A stretch of DNA of 7,551 nt, taken from contig WLLM01000030.1 of the NCBI GenBank assembly GCA_009700715.1, positions 1 through 7,551 of the forward strand, read 5' to 3'. The notes beneath the pieces are model-generated. The model had not been told where the DNA came from, searched no databases, and was given only the letters and a program-made list of their open reading frames with translations. Shown piece after piece: positions 1 to 5,703 of the stretch. The DNA is from Actinomycetota bacterium. Its GTDB lineage: Bacteria; Actinomycetota; Actinomycetes; Nanopelagicales; Nanopelagicaceae. The translations under genes and the position numbers were made by a program. Every line of letters starts with the position of its first letter. Position 1 is the first letter of the stretch.

Positions 1-218
1 ACTTCATAACCTTCAGGCAATGAGAAGAGTGAGTTAAGGCCTTCGCGAACGCGATGAACCACGTTCTTAACGGGCTTTTGGCGGTGAGATGTTCCGAGAA
101 TCGATGAACCTGATGCGCCGAGTGCAGCAAGTGCTTCAGGACGAATCTTTGATGGGCCACAACCAAAACGGCCATCACGTGGTTTGAGATTATCTGGGAT
201 CTTAATATCTGCGCTCAT
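1..218 (-). CDS. serC: Phosphoserine aminotransferase, N-terminal part (cut by left edge)
   Basis: SerC converts 3-phosphohydroxypyruvate and glutamate to O-phosphoserine and 2-oxoglutarate, the PLP-dependent second step of serine synthesis in the cytoplasm. The first 72 codons are visible, beginning MSADIKIPDNLKPRDGRFG. Next come CGPSKIRPEALAALG (residues about 20-34) and GTSHRQKPVKNVVHRVREGL (about 39-58). The GPSK, P-E-L and GTSHR blocks match my memory of the mycobacterial/actinobacterial SerC type rather than the E. coli type. The PLP-binding lysine and the rest of the protein lie outside the window. The ATG at 218 is 9 bases beyond the pdxH stop on the same strand. It has no SD sequence but does have a TANNNT hexamer 6 bases upstream, so it may be both co-transcribed with pdxH and expressed from its own leaderless promoter. 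The family call is firm; the subtype rests on recalled sequences. Confidence 0.9.
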   Translation of the reverse strand, partial: MSADIKIPDNLKPRDGRFGCGPSKIRPEALAALGASGSSILGTSHRQKPVKNVVHRVREGLNSLFSLPEGYE

Positions 219-224
219 GGGCTA

Positions 225-230
225 AGCCTA
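225..230 (-). promoter_or_regulatory. Candidate -10 hexamer of a leaderless serC promoter
   Basis: On the minus strand the hexamer TAGGCT is followed by TAGCCC and then the serC ATG. The TANNNT pattern 6 bases before a start codon is the usual arrangement of actinobacterial leaderless genes, and there is no SD sequence here. The first three bases of the hexamer are also the TAG stop codon of pdxH. I see no convincing -35 box. A promoter is inferred from spacing and from the same arrangement at two other genes in this window. Confidence 0.45.
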
Positions 231-920
231 AGGGTAGTAGCGAGTGATCTCCCACTCGGCTTCACTGTTAGCCCGCTCATAGCGCAAGCGATCGTGAAGT
301 CGTGAGTAACGACCTTGCCAGAATTCAATGCTGATCGGCGTAACGCGATAGCCGCCCCAATGTGGTGGCTTCGGAACAGTTGTTCCTTCCGGCCATTTTT
401 CGGATGCACCAGCGAATCTTTGTTCGAGTTCTTCGCGTGATGAGAGCGGAGATGATTGTGCACTGGCCCATGCGCCGATTTGGCTAGACCACGGACGCGA
501 TGCAAAGTATTCGGCAGATTCACTTTCAGAAATCTTTTCCGCAAATCCACTTATCGAAACTTGGCGCTCCATCGCATACCAAGGAAATAAAAGTGTGACT
601 TGCGAATTCAACTCCATCGCTTGCGCTTTCCGCGATGAGTAATTTGTAAAGAAGGTAAAGCCACCTTCGGAGATATCTTTTAATAAAACAGTGCGGGTTG
701 AAATATGTTCTTCGGCGCCGCTAGATGACTGACCTAGCGTCGAGAGCACCATCGCGTTGGCTTCGACGATGAAATCATTTGCGGCAGCTTCTTTTAGCCA
801 AGTACTGAAAGCGGCGAAGGGATCGGCCGATAAATTTTCGAGTCCGACCTCGCCGTAAGAACGGCGCATGGCACGGATCGCTTCACGGTCTAGTTCGCTC
901 ATAGATGTATCGAACCTCAC
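228..920 (-). CDS. pdxH: Pyridoxamine/pyridoxine 5'-phosphate oxidase
   Basis: This FMN enzyme oxidises pyridoxamine or pyridoxine 5'-phosphate to pyridoxal 5'-phosphate with O2. It is cytoplasmic and normally a dimer. Recognisable blocks in the 230 residues are: ANAMVLST (55-61), STRTVLLKD (74-82), FTFFTNYSSRKAQ (88-100), LFPWYAMERQV (111-121), SRPWSSQIGAWAS (141-153), PHWGGYRVTP (186-195), and the family signature IEFWQGRYSRLHDR (198-211). The signature holds the Arg-x-His (R207, H209) of the substrate site. The end is TRYYP rather than the common RL-x-P. Four extra residues sit before STRTVLL. The GTG at 920 has a GGAAG SD 5 bases upstream, so I prefer it. An ATG at 902, 18 bases downstream, also keeps the whole fold and cannot be excluded. 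serC follows after 9 bases. It is divergent from citA. Length and motif order are normal for the family. Confidence 0.95.
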   Translation of the reverse strand: MRFDTSMSELDREAIRAMRRSYGEVGLENLSADPFAAFSTWLKEAAANDFIVEANAMVLSTLGQSSSGAEEHISTRTVLLKDISEGGFTFFTNYSSRKAQAMELNSQVTLLFPWYAMERQVSISGFAEKISESESAEYFASRPWSSQIGAWASAQSSPLSSREELEQRFAGASEKWPEGTTVPKPPHWGGYRVTPISIEFWQGRYSRLHDRLRYERANSEAEWEITRYYP

Positions 921-934
921 TTTTACTTCCGCGT

Positions 935-977
935 CACCTTCAATAGACGGTGGTCGTCAGCACCCCCTCGGAAGGTG
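935..977. promoter_or_regulatory. Divergent pdxH/citA control region with a 7-bp dyad
   Basis: Between the two start regions lies a perfect inverted repeat, CACCTTC (935-941) and GAAGGTG (971-977), separated by 29 bases. A second, shorter one, GCACC (960-964) and GGTGC (974-978), shares its right arm. The position between divergent genes suits an operator or an mRNA structure near the citA start. The long spacer makes chance pairing plausible. I find no clear -10/-35 pair for either gene, apart from a poor hexamer CAGAAT at 978-983, 6 bases before the citA ATG. Confidence 0.2.
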
Positions 978-989
978 CAGAATTGGAGC

Positions 990-2105
990 ATGTCAGATGA
1001 TTTCAAACCCGGCCTGGAAGGCGTTATCGCCTTCGAATCACAAATTGCAGAACCAGATAAAGAAGGCAGCGCACTGCGTTATCGCGGCGTTGATATCGAT
1101 GACCTCGTAGGTCGCGTTACCTTCGGAAACGTTTGGGGATTGCTCGTAGATGATCTCTTCAATCCAGGTCTTCCAAATGCTGAACCGTTCCCACTACCTG
1201 TTCACTCAGGTGATGTGCGCGTAGATATCCAATCAGCGATTGCGATGTTGGCACCAGCATGGGGTTTCAAACCACTACTTGATATTTCAGATGAAGAAGC
1301 GCGCAGCAACCTTGCTCGTACATCTGTAATGGTTCTTTCATATTTGGCACAAGCCGCACGCGGAACTTGGCAGCCAATGGTTCCGCAATCAGAAGTTGAT
1401 AAGGCGCACACAGTTGTAGAGCGCATGATGATCCGTTGGCGCGGAGAACCAGATCCACTTCACGTTCGCGCAATCGATGCTTACTTTGTATCAGCAGCAG
1501 AGCACGGAATGAATGCATCAACATTTACCGGTCGCGTTATCGCATCAACTGGTGCAGATGTTGCAGCAGCAATTTCTGGTGCAATCGGTGCGATGTCAGG
1601 TCCACTTCACGGTGGAGCTCCTTCACGTGTATTGCACATGATTGAAGAAGTAGAAAAATCTGGCGATGCAACTGCTTATGTAAAGGGATTGCTTGATCGC
1701 AAAGAGCGCTTGATGGGATTCGGACACCGCGTTTACCGCGCCGAAGATCCACGCGCTCGCACACTTCGTCGTACCGCTAAAGAACTCAACGCTCCACGTT
1801 ATGCGGTTGCCGAAGCCCTCGAAAAGGCAGCGCTTCAAGAACTTCGCGAACGCCAACCAGATCGCGTCTTGGAGACAAACGTCGAATTCTGGGCAGCGAT
1901 TATTTTGGACTTCGCACAAGTACCAGCTCCGCTATTTACTTCAATGTTTACCGCTGCTCGTACAGCAGGTTGGTCAGCACACATCCTTGAGCAGAAGCGC
2001 ACCGGTCGCTTGATCCGTCCATCTGCTCGCTATGTTGGCAAAGGCCCACGTAAGCCTGAAGATGTTGAAGGCTGGGATGACTCAGTCGGCATGTTGCATA
2101 ACTAA
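990..2105 (+). CDS. citA: Citrate synthase 2 (CitA type)
   Basis: The family condenses acetyl-CoA and oxaloacetate to citrate in the TCA cycle. From the ATG at 990 the protein has 371 residues, close to what I recall for mycobacterial CitA. The opening MSDDFKPGLEGVIAFE resembles CitA. Core blocks (ATG numbering) are YRGVDIDDLV (31-40), AEHGMNASTFTGRVIAST (170-187), GPLHGG with His207, GFGHRVY with His246, ARTAGW with Arg324, and IRPSARYVG. At the position of the third catalytic residue (E. coli Asp362, NVDF) the sequence reads NVEF, with Glu299. A GTG at 975 is an in-frame alternative, but its would-be SD (GGAAGG) overlaps the codon. The ATG has GGAG too close (1 base away) and CAGAAT 6 bases upstream, so leaderless initiation is possible. 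It is divergent from pdxH and followed after 17 bases by phr. Methylcitrate synthase activity cannot be excluded from sequence alone. Confidence 0.93.
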   Translation: MSDDFKPGLEGVIAFESQIAEPDKEGSALRYRGVDIDDLVGRVTFGNVWGLLVDDLFNPGLPNAEPFPLPVHSGDVRVDIQSAIAMLAPAWGFKPLLDISDEEARSNLARTSVMVLSYLAQAARGTWQPMVPQSEVDKAHTVVERMMIRWRGEPDPLHVRAIDAYFVSAAEHGMNASTFTGRVIASTGADVAAAISGAIGAMSGPLHGGAPSRVLHMIEEVEKSGDATAYVKGLLDRKERLMGFGHRVYRAEDPRARTLRRTAKELNAPRYAVAEALEKAALQELRERQPDRVLETNVEFWAAIILDFAQVPAPLFTSMFTAARTAGWSAHILEQKRTGRLIRPSARYVGKGPRKPEDVEGWDDSVGMLHN

Positions 2106-2121
2106 TGCAGTAAATTAGTTA
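2099..2121. promoter_or_regulatory. 8-bp inverted repeat spanning the citA stop and phr start region
   Basis: TAACTAAT (2099-2106), a 7-base spacer, then ATTAGTTA (2114-2121) form a perfect 8-bp dyad. It contains the citA TAA stop, overlaps the last three bases of the candidate phr -10 hexamer, and ends one base before the phr ATG. Because the arms are AT-rich and no T-run follows, it is a poor intrinsic terminator. Its placement fits an operator that would block polymerase at phr, or a weak hairpin. No known operator consensus is recognised; actinobacterial LexA boxes look different (GAAC/GTTC arms). Confidence 0.35.
2111..2116 (+). promoter_or_regulatory. Candidate -10 hexamer of a leaderless phr promoter
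   Basis: TAAATT lies exactly 6 bases before the phr ATG (spacer AGTTAA) and there is no SD sequence. This is the actinobacterial leaderless pattern, with the transcript expected to begin at or next to the ATG. No good -35 box is seen inside the end of citA. It would let phr be expressed independently of citA. Confidence 0.5.
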
Positions 2122-2122
2122 A

Positions 2123-3487
2123 ATGCCTCTTCGTCGAAACATTGTTTGGTTTCGGCGCGATCTGCGAATTTCTGATCATCCTGCCTTAGTTGCAGCGATT
2201 GAAAATAGCGATGAAATCGTTCCTGTTTTCATTTTGGATAAAACACAGATTGCTGAAGCTGGCGAAAAACTCCTTGCCTATATGGGTCAGTCACTTCGCG
2301 CACTAGATGAATCACTTAATAATAAGTTGCACATCATCGAAGGCGATCAAGTTGAAGTCTTAAATGAACTTATCGAACTTTATGGTGTTTCCGAAGTTCA
2401 TATCTCAACGGAGTACGAACGCTTTGGTGCAGAACGTGATGCACGTGTTGAAAAAGCCGGAATCAATTTGATTCGCACCGGTAGTCCTTATGCAGTTGCA
2501 CCAGGTCGAGTTGTTAAGCCAAGTGACGGAACCCCGTATCGGGTTTACACACCTTTCTATCGCGCTTGGTGTGTTCACGGATGGCGTGCGCCTGCAAAAA
2601 CTCCGAAAGAGATTAAAGCTCCAACCCCGCCTGCGAAATATCGCGCTTTTCCGGATTTTGTTATGCCGGCTGGCGTAGAAGTAATAAAGGCTGGCGAAGT
2701 AGCTGCACTTGCAAGATTTAAAGAATTTACAAAGAACGGTTTAGATAGTTACGACGAGAACCGTAACTTTGCAGCCATTGATGGCACATCCAAGATGAGT
2801 ACATATTTAAAGTTTGGCGAAATTCACCCCCGCACATTGCTGCAAAACTTAGGCGACTCCAAAGCCCACGATACTTTCCGTAAAGAAATTGCTTGGCGCG
2901 AGTTCTATGCCGATGTGCTCTTCAATAACCCACATACCGATACTGACTACTATGCACCGCAATTCAAGGCGATGCGTTATGACAAGCCAGGCAAGCAATT
3001 TAAGGCTTGGTGCGAAGGTAAAACTGGCTACCCATTTGTAGATGCGGCGATGCGCCAATTAGTTAAAGAAGGTTGGATGCATAACCGCACCCGCATGGTC
3101 GTGGCATCTTTCTTAGTTAAAGATCTGCACCTCGAATGGCAGCTTGGTGAGAGATTCTTCGCCGAACATTTAGTTGATTTCGATCCCGCATCAAATGCCC
3201 ACGGTTGGCAGTGGACTGCCGGCACCGGCACAGATGCATCTCCGTATTACCGCGTATTTAATCCAATCGAACAAGGTCGCCGCTTTGATGAAAATGGTGA
3301 TTACATTCGAAAGTATGTTCCTGAGTTAGCTCATCTATCTGCATCCGAAATCCACGAACCATGGCTCTTCTTAGATGGATATTCCAAGGGATATAGCGAG
3401 CGAATTGTTGATCACGCGACAGAACGTTTGGAATCACTCGAGCGACTAAAAGAAATTAAGGCTGATAAACCGCTGCCTCCACAATAG
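2123..3487 (+). CDS. phr: Deoxyribodipyrimidine photolyase, class I (CPD repair)
   Basis: The enzyme uses blue/near-UV light and FADH- to split cyclobutane pyrimidine dimers in DNA. The 454 residues have the two-domain class I plan. An N-terminal alpha/beta antenna domain opens with NIVWFRRDLRISDHPAL (6-22). A C-terminal FAD domain carries GTSKMSTYLKFGEIHPR (221-237), EIAWREFYADVL (255-266), GKTGYPFVDAAMRQL (299-313), GWMHNRTRMVVASFLVKDL (317-335) and NAHGWQWTAGTGTDASPYYR (358-377). Asn358 matches the Asn next to flavin N5 in E. coli photolyase (Asn378), favouring a photolyase over a cryptochrome. Trp362 and Trp339 match E. coli Trp382 and Trp359. The outer triad position (Trp306) aligns with Tyr286. 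The antenna cofactor (folate or deazaflavin) cannot be told from sequence alone. It starts 17 bases after citA with no SD, and its 3' end overlaps the opposing cyclase gene. A photolyase fits life in sunlit water. Confidence 0.95.
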   Translation: MPLRRNIVWFRRDLRISDHPALVAAIENSDEIVPVFILDKTQIAEAGEKLLAYMGQSLRALDESLNNKLHIIEGDQVEVLNELIELYGVSEVHISTEYERFGAERDARVEKAGINLIRTGSPYAVAPGRVVKPSDGTPYRVYTPFYRAWCVHGWRAPAKTPKEIKAPTPPAKYRAFPDFVMPAGVEVIKAGEVAALARFKEFTKNGLDSYDENRNFAAIDGTSKMSTYLKFGEIHPRTLLQNLGDSKAHDTFRKEIAWREFYADVLFNNPHTDTDYYAPQFKAMRYDKPGKQFKAWCEGKTGYPFVDAAMRQLVKEGWMHNRTRMVVASFLVKDLHLEWQLGERFFAEHLVDFDPASNAHGWQWTAGTGTDASPYYRVFNPIEQGRRFDENGDYIRKYVPELAHLSASEIHEPWLFLDGYSKGYSERIVDHATERLESLERLKEIKADKPLPPQ

Positions 3488-4841
3488 ATTTTCCGCTGCG
3501 TTTTGCTTCATACATCGCAGCATCGGCACGTTGTAGCAAGTCACCGTTCTTATCGTTTCTAACATGTCCGATACTCACGCTAATTGAAATTTGGTTTCCA
3601 CCAACTACAAAGGGATAACTCAACGTCGCCTTTAAGGCGCGAGCAACTTCCAGAGTTGAACCTTCATCACCTAAGACGATCACGCCAAATTCATCACCAC
3701 CTAATCTGGCTAAAACTGATCCAGTTGGAAGTGAGCGGCTAAAACGTTGCGCGACTTGGCGCAATATTTGATCGCCCATCTCGTGGCCATACTGATCATT
3801 TACTGGTTTGAAGCCATCGAGATCTAATAGAAGTAACGCTCCTTCTACGCCGCTGAGCGCTCCAATTTCAGCAATTAATCTGCGGCGATTAGGCAGTCCA
3901 GTTAGCTCATCGGTGCGCGCCAAGATCTTCTCTTCACCTAAATTACTTGCCTGTCTAATTACTAAAGTCATGCGGATAAAGGCGAGAAAAAGCGTTGTAA
4001 TAGTTGGAATCACCACATAAACCGGGAAGTAATCGGGGCGAAGTGCAATTGCCGAAAGTAGTGCTGGGCTTATAAATATGGAGACCGCAATTAGCGCTGG
4101 ATGAATTTTTGAATCGTTTTGTTCGCGATTTGGAGTCGCCCAAAGCGATAGCGCCATCAAGGAAATTCCGAGGAGCCAACCATCGTCGCTAATCTGGCCG
4201 AATGAATAGCTCCCTGAAATCTGTTGAAGTAGAAAATAGAAATCAGTTAGCGCAAAGGAAAGTATCCCGGTGATCAATACGACCGATCGCTTTGAAAACC
4301 CAGAGATAAACGCGCTAACAATTGCGATTACAACCAGTGCGATATCGCATACAGGGTAAAGAACTGCAAAGAATGCGTTGGCGCTATCTCCAGGAATATC
4401 CGAAATGAATTTAATCAGAATAAGAGCGGTAACTATTGAACTAAGGCCAAGTCCAAATATTGCAGCATCGAGAATTTCCAGCAGTTGCAGCTTCGCTCTT
4501 CGACCAATGATTCGAGGAATCGCTAAGAAGGCAAAGGGATAGAAGAGCGAATATGAAATATTTGATACCAGTGTTGCGTTCTCTTGAAAGTTAAAGAATT
4601 CTGCCAAGCTTGAAACCAGCGAGCCGATTCCCCATGAACCACATGCCAAGGCGGTGAAGGCGATGGCAAAGGGGTCGCTGTGAAGTGGAGCGCGCAGCGT
4701 TGAGATAATCGCCGCTAGAACAACCAAGTTATAGAGAAATAGATCTGTACTAACACTTGCTTCAAAGCCTAAAAGTTTTGTCAGAATGTGAATAACTAGT
4801 AGAGCTAGTGCAAACCATTTCCAAATCAGGTAAATTCGCAT
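3456..4841 (-). CDS. Membrane-anchored diguanylate cyclase (GGDEF domain)
   Basis: Predicted to make cyclic di-GMP from two GTP at the inner face of the cytoplasmic membrane. Residues 1-295 are mostly hydrophobic, with roughly eight to ten membrane segments (about 6-22, 35-50, 57-78, 91-112, 125-147, 157-180, 186-205, 221-236, 248-266, 272-292). I do not recognise a named sensor domain there. A GGDEF domain follows (about 303-458). It has DELTGLPNRRR (311-321), the metal-site aspartate in LDLDGFKPVND (D340, with N348 for guanine), an intact GGDEF (381-385), and the terminal RADAAMYEAKRSGK (438-451). The active site therefore looks complete. The inhibitory RxxD motif expected five residues before GGDEF is absent (PTGS, 372-375). 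No EAL or HD-GYP domain is present. The ATG at 4841 is preceded by TAACTT at 6 bases and no SD. The gene is convergent with phr and overlaps it by 32 bases. The signal sensed is unknown. Confidence 0.92.
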   Translation of the reverse strand: MRIYLIWKWFALALLVIHILTKLLGFEASVSTDLFLYNLVVLAAIISTLRAPLHSDPFAIAFTALACGSWGIGSLVSSLAEFFNFQENATLVSNISYSLFYPFAFLAIPRIIGRRAKLQLLEILDAAIFGLGLSSIVTALILIKFISDIPGDSANAFFAVLYPVCDIALVVIAIVSAFISGFSKRSVVLITGILSFALTDFYFLLQQISGSYSFGQISDDGWLLGISLMALSLWATPNREQNDSKIHPALIAVSIFISPALLSAIALRPDYFPVYVVIPTITTLFLAFIRMTLVIRQASNLGEEKILARTDELTGLPNRRRLIAEIGALSGVEGALLLLDLDGFKPVNDQYGHEMGDQILRQVAQRFSRSLPTGSVLARLGGDEFGVIVLGDEGSTLEVARALKATLSYPFVVGGNQISISVSIGHVRNDKNGDLLQRADAAMYEAKRSGKSIVEAAVYQP

Positions 4842-4847
4842 CCATAC

Positions 4848-4853
4848 AAGTTA
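4848..4853 (-). promoter_or_regulatory. Candidate -10 hexamer of a leaderless cyclase promoter
   Basis: Minus-strand TAACTT is followed by six bases (GTATGG) and the ATG of the GGDEF gene, with no SD sequence. The spacing is identical to that at phr and serC. The hexamer 17 bases upstream (TCATTT) is not a recognisable -35. A small palindrome, TAGGG-AAA-CCCTA (4878-4890), lies about 25 bases further upstream and could be an operator half or chance. Confidence 0.5.
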
Positions 4854-4920
4854 AAGCACTAAAACATCGCAAATGAATAGGGAAACCCTAAGACGACAAG
4901 AATTTAGTTGGACCTGCCAC

Positions 4921-4962
4921 AAAAGCACTGAAGCAGCTACCCGTAAAGGTAACTGCTTCAGT
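4921..4962 (-). terminator. Intrinsic terminator of the secreted-protein gene
   Basis: ACTGAAGCAG (4927-4936) pairs perfectly with CTGCTTCAGT (4953-4962). After one C/A mismatch, TACC (4938-4941) pairs with GGTA (4948-4951), closing a 6-base loop. That gives 14 pairs with one mismatch. Read on the minus strand the hairpin is followed by GCTTTT, a short U-run. On the plus strand no T-run follows. It begins 35 bases after the stop of the minus-strand gene at 4998-5621, so it should end that transcript and isolate the downstream cyclase gene. A smaller hairpin, CTATT-GGTT-AATAG (4968-4981), lies between the stop and this one. Confidence 0.75.
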
Positions 4963-4997
4963 CGTAACTATTGGTTAATAGCTTTACTGGTTGCTAA

Positions 4998-5621
4998 TTA
5001 GAAACCTTTGCTACAAATCAATTTGGCCATACCAAGAGTTGTCTCGATATCAGTCTTTGAACTTTCGTATTGGCTAAGCGCTTGCTCTTTCGCACGCTCG
5101 CTGCGATCGCCTTGCTTTCCAACAGTTCCATAAGCCTTGATCGCGGCTTCGTAGCTCTTAACTGCAGCAGCGTACTTGTCGATCGTTGCCTTGTTCTTTG
5201 CAAGGTTTGCTGTATCTGCACGAAGCGCTGTAAGCGCTGTGTTGATCGTTGCAATCTTTGCTTGGTATTCTGGAATTAATTTATTCGCCTTTTCAGTTTC
5301 AACTGCTTGAGCTGCGATATCGGCATCTAGCTTTGCGATCGTTGCATCAGTTGCAGCTTTGATCTTTGGCAAGTTTGCAACAGCCTTTACGTAAGTATTG
5401 GCGGTGTTAAGGCAATCTACTGAGAGCCAAGTTAGCTTTGAATTCTTAACCAATGGGTTCTTTGCGCACTTGTAAGAAGATCCGCTGACCTTGGTGGTTG
5501 CTCCAGATTTAGAGCAAGCAACTCCGTTGCTGACCTTGGTGGCAGCGCTTGCTGGTACCGCTGTAATTGATGCGAGTACTAGCGCGGTTGCACCGGCGAC
5601 GACTATGGCCTTACGAAACAT
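4998..5621 (-). CDS. Secreted Ala/Lys-rich coiled-coil protein with a cysteine motif (unknown function)
   Basis: Function not recognised. The 207 residues begin with a clear signal peptide: MFRK, a hydrophobic stretch (5-22), and cleavage likely after PASA (Ala26), with no lipobox cysteine. A short cysteine segment follows: G33-x2-C36, then Y50-x-C52, then L63-x-W65 and C70. From about 78 to 200 the protein is rich in Ala, Lys, Thr, Asp and Glu, with spacing that suggests long helices or a coiled coil. Cys203 lies near the C-terminus, so C36/C52 and C70/C203 could form two disulfides (inference). The ATG at 5621 is chosen because GGAGGT stands 5 bases upstream and the signal peptide begins there. 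A TTG at 5684 would add 21 residues before the signal and is unlikely. It sits 82 bases after the dehydrogenase gene, has its own candidate promoter and ends at a strong terminator, so it is probably monocistronic. An exported extracellular or wall-associated protein is likely. Confidence 0.85.
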   Translation of the reverse strand: MFRKAIVVAGATALVLASITAVPASAATKVSNGVACSKSGATTKVSGSSYKCAKNPLVKNSKLTWLSVDCLNTANTYVKAVANLPKIKAATDATIAKLDADIAAQAVETEKANKLIPEYQAKIATINTALTALRADTANLAKNKATIDKYAAAVKSYEAAIKAYGTVGKQGDRSERAKEQALSQYESSKTDIETTLGMAKLICSKGF

Positions 5622-5626
5622 GAAAA

Positions 5627-5632
5627 ACCTCC
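5627..5632 (-). promoter_or_regulatory. Strong Shine-Dalgarno site fixing the secreted-protein start
   Basis: Minus-strand GGAGGT, a near-perfect anti-16S match, lies 5 bases before the ATG at 5621. It is the strongest SD site in the window and decides the start in favour of the signal-peptide methionine over the upstream TTG at 5684. The contrast with the SD-less genes suggests high translation of this protein. Confidence 0.85.
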
Positions 5633-5647
5633 ATTGATGATGAGTAA

Positions 5648-5653
5648 ATGTTA
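5648..5653 (-). promoter_or_regulatory. Candidate -10 box of the secreted-protein gene
   Basis: Minus-strand TAACAT (four of six bases of TATAAT) lies 26 bases upstream of the ATG. It would give a short 5' leader of about 20 bases containing the GGAGGT site. No good -35 box is seen at 16-18 bases upstream. The 82-base gap after the dehydrogenase gene leaves room for a separate promoter. Confidence 0.35.
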
Positions 5654-5703
5654 GCCAAGGAGCGGGCCAAACTATGGGATGCAAGCAGAGAAAAGCATGT
5701 GAA

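Noticed and set aside
975..989. GTG start for citA adding five residues (MQNWS).
   Set aside because: The GGAAGG that would serve as SD overlaps the GTG itself, and the CitA family begins close to the ATG at 990.
868..1110. An 80-codon plus-strand open frame across the pdxH-citA gap.
   Set aside because: It overlaps well-supported genes at both ends in other frames and has no domain-like sequence.
3470..3499. Direct repeat CCGCTGC (3470-3476 and 3493-3499) near the overlapping gene ends.
   Set aside because: Only 7 bases, not symmetrical, and inside coding sequence; likely chance.
4878..4890. Small palindrome TAGGG-AAA-CCCTA upstream of the cyclase gene as an operator.
   Set aside because: A 5-bp stem with a 3-base centre is too short to claim without conservation data; mentioned only with the promoter.
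4873..5001. A 42-codon plus-strand open frame (ATG at 4873) across the gap between the cyclase and the secreted-protein gene.
   Set aside because: It has no SD site and no TANNNT hexamer at leaderless spacing, its composition is unremarkable, and it runs straight through the terminator hairpin of the opposite-strand gene.
5622..5684. Upstream TTG start extending the secreted protein by 21 residues.
   Set aside because: It would bury the signal peptide inside the protein, and the GGAGGT site points to the ATG at 5621.
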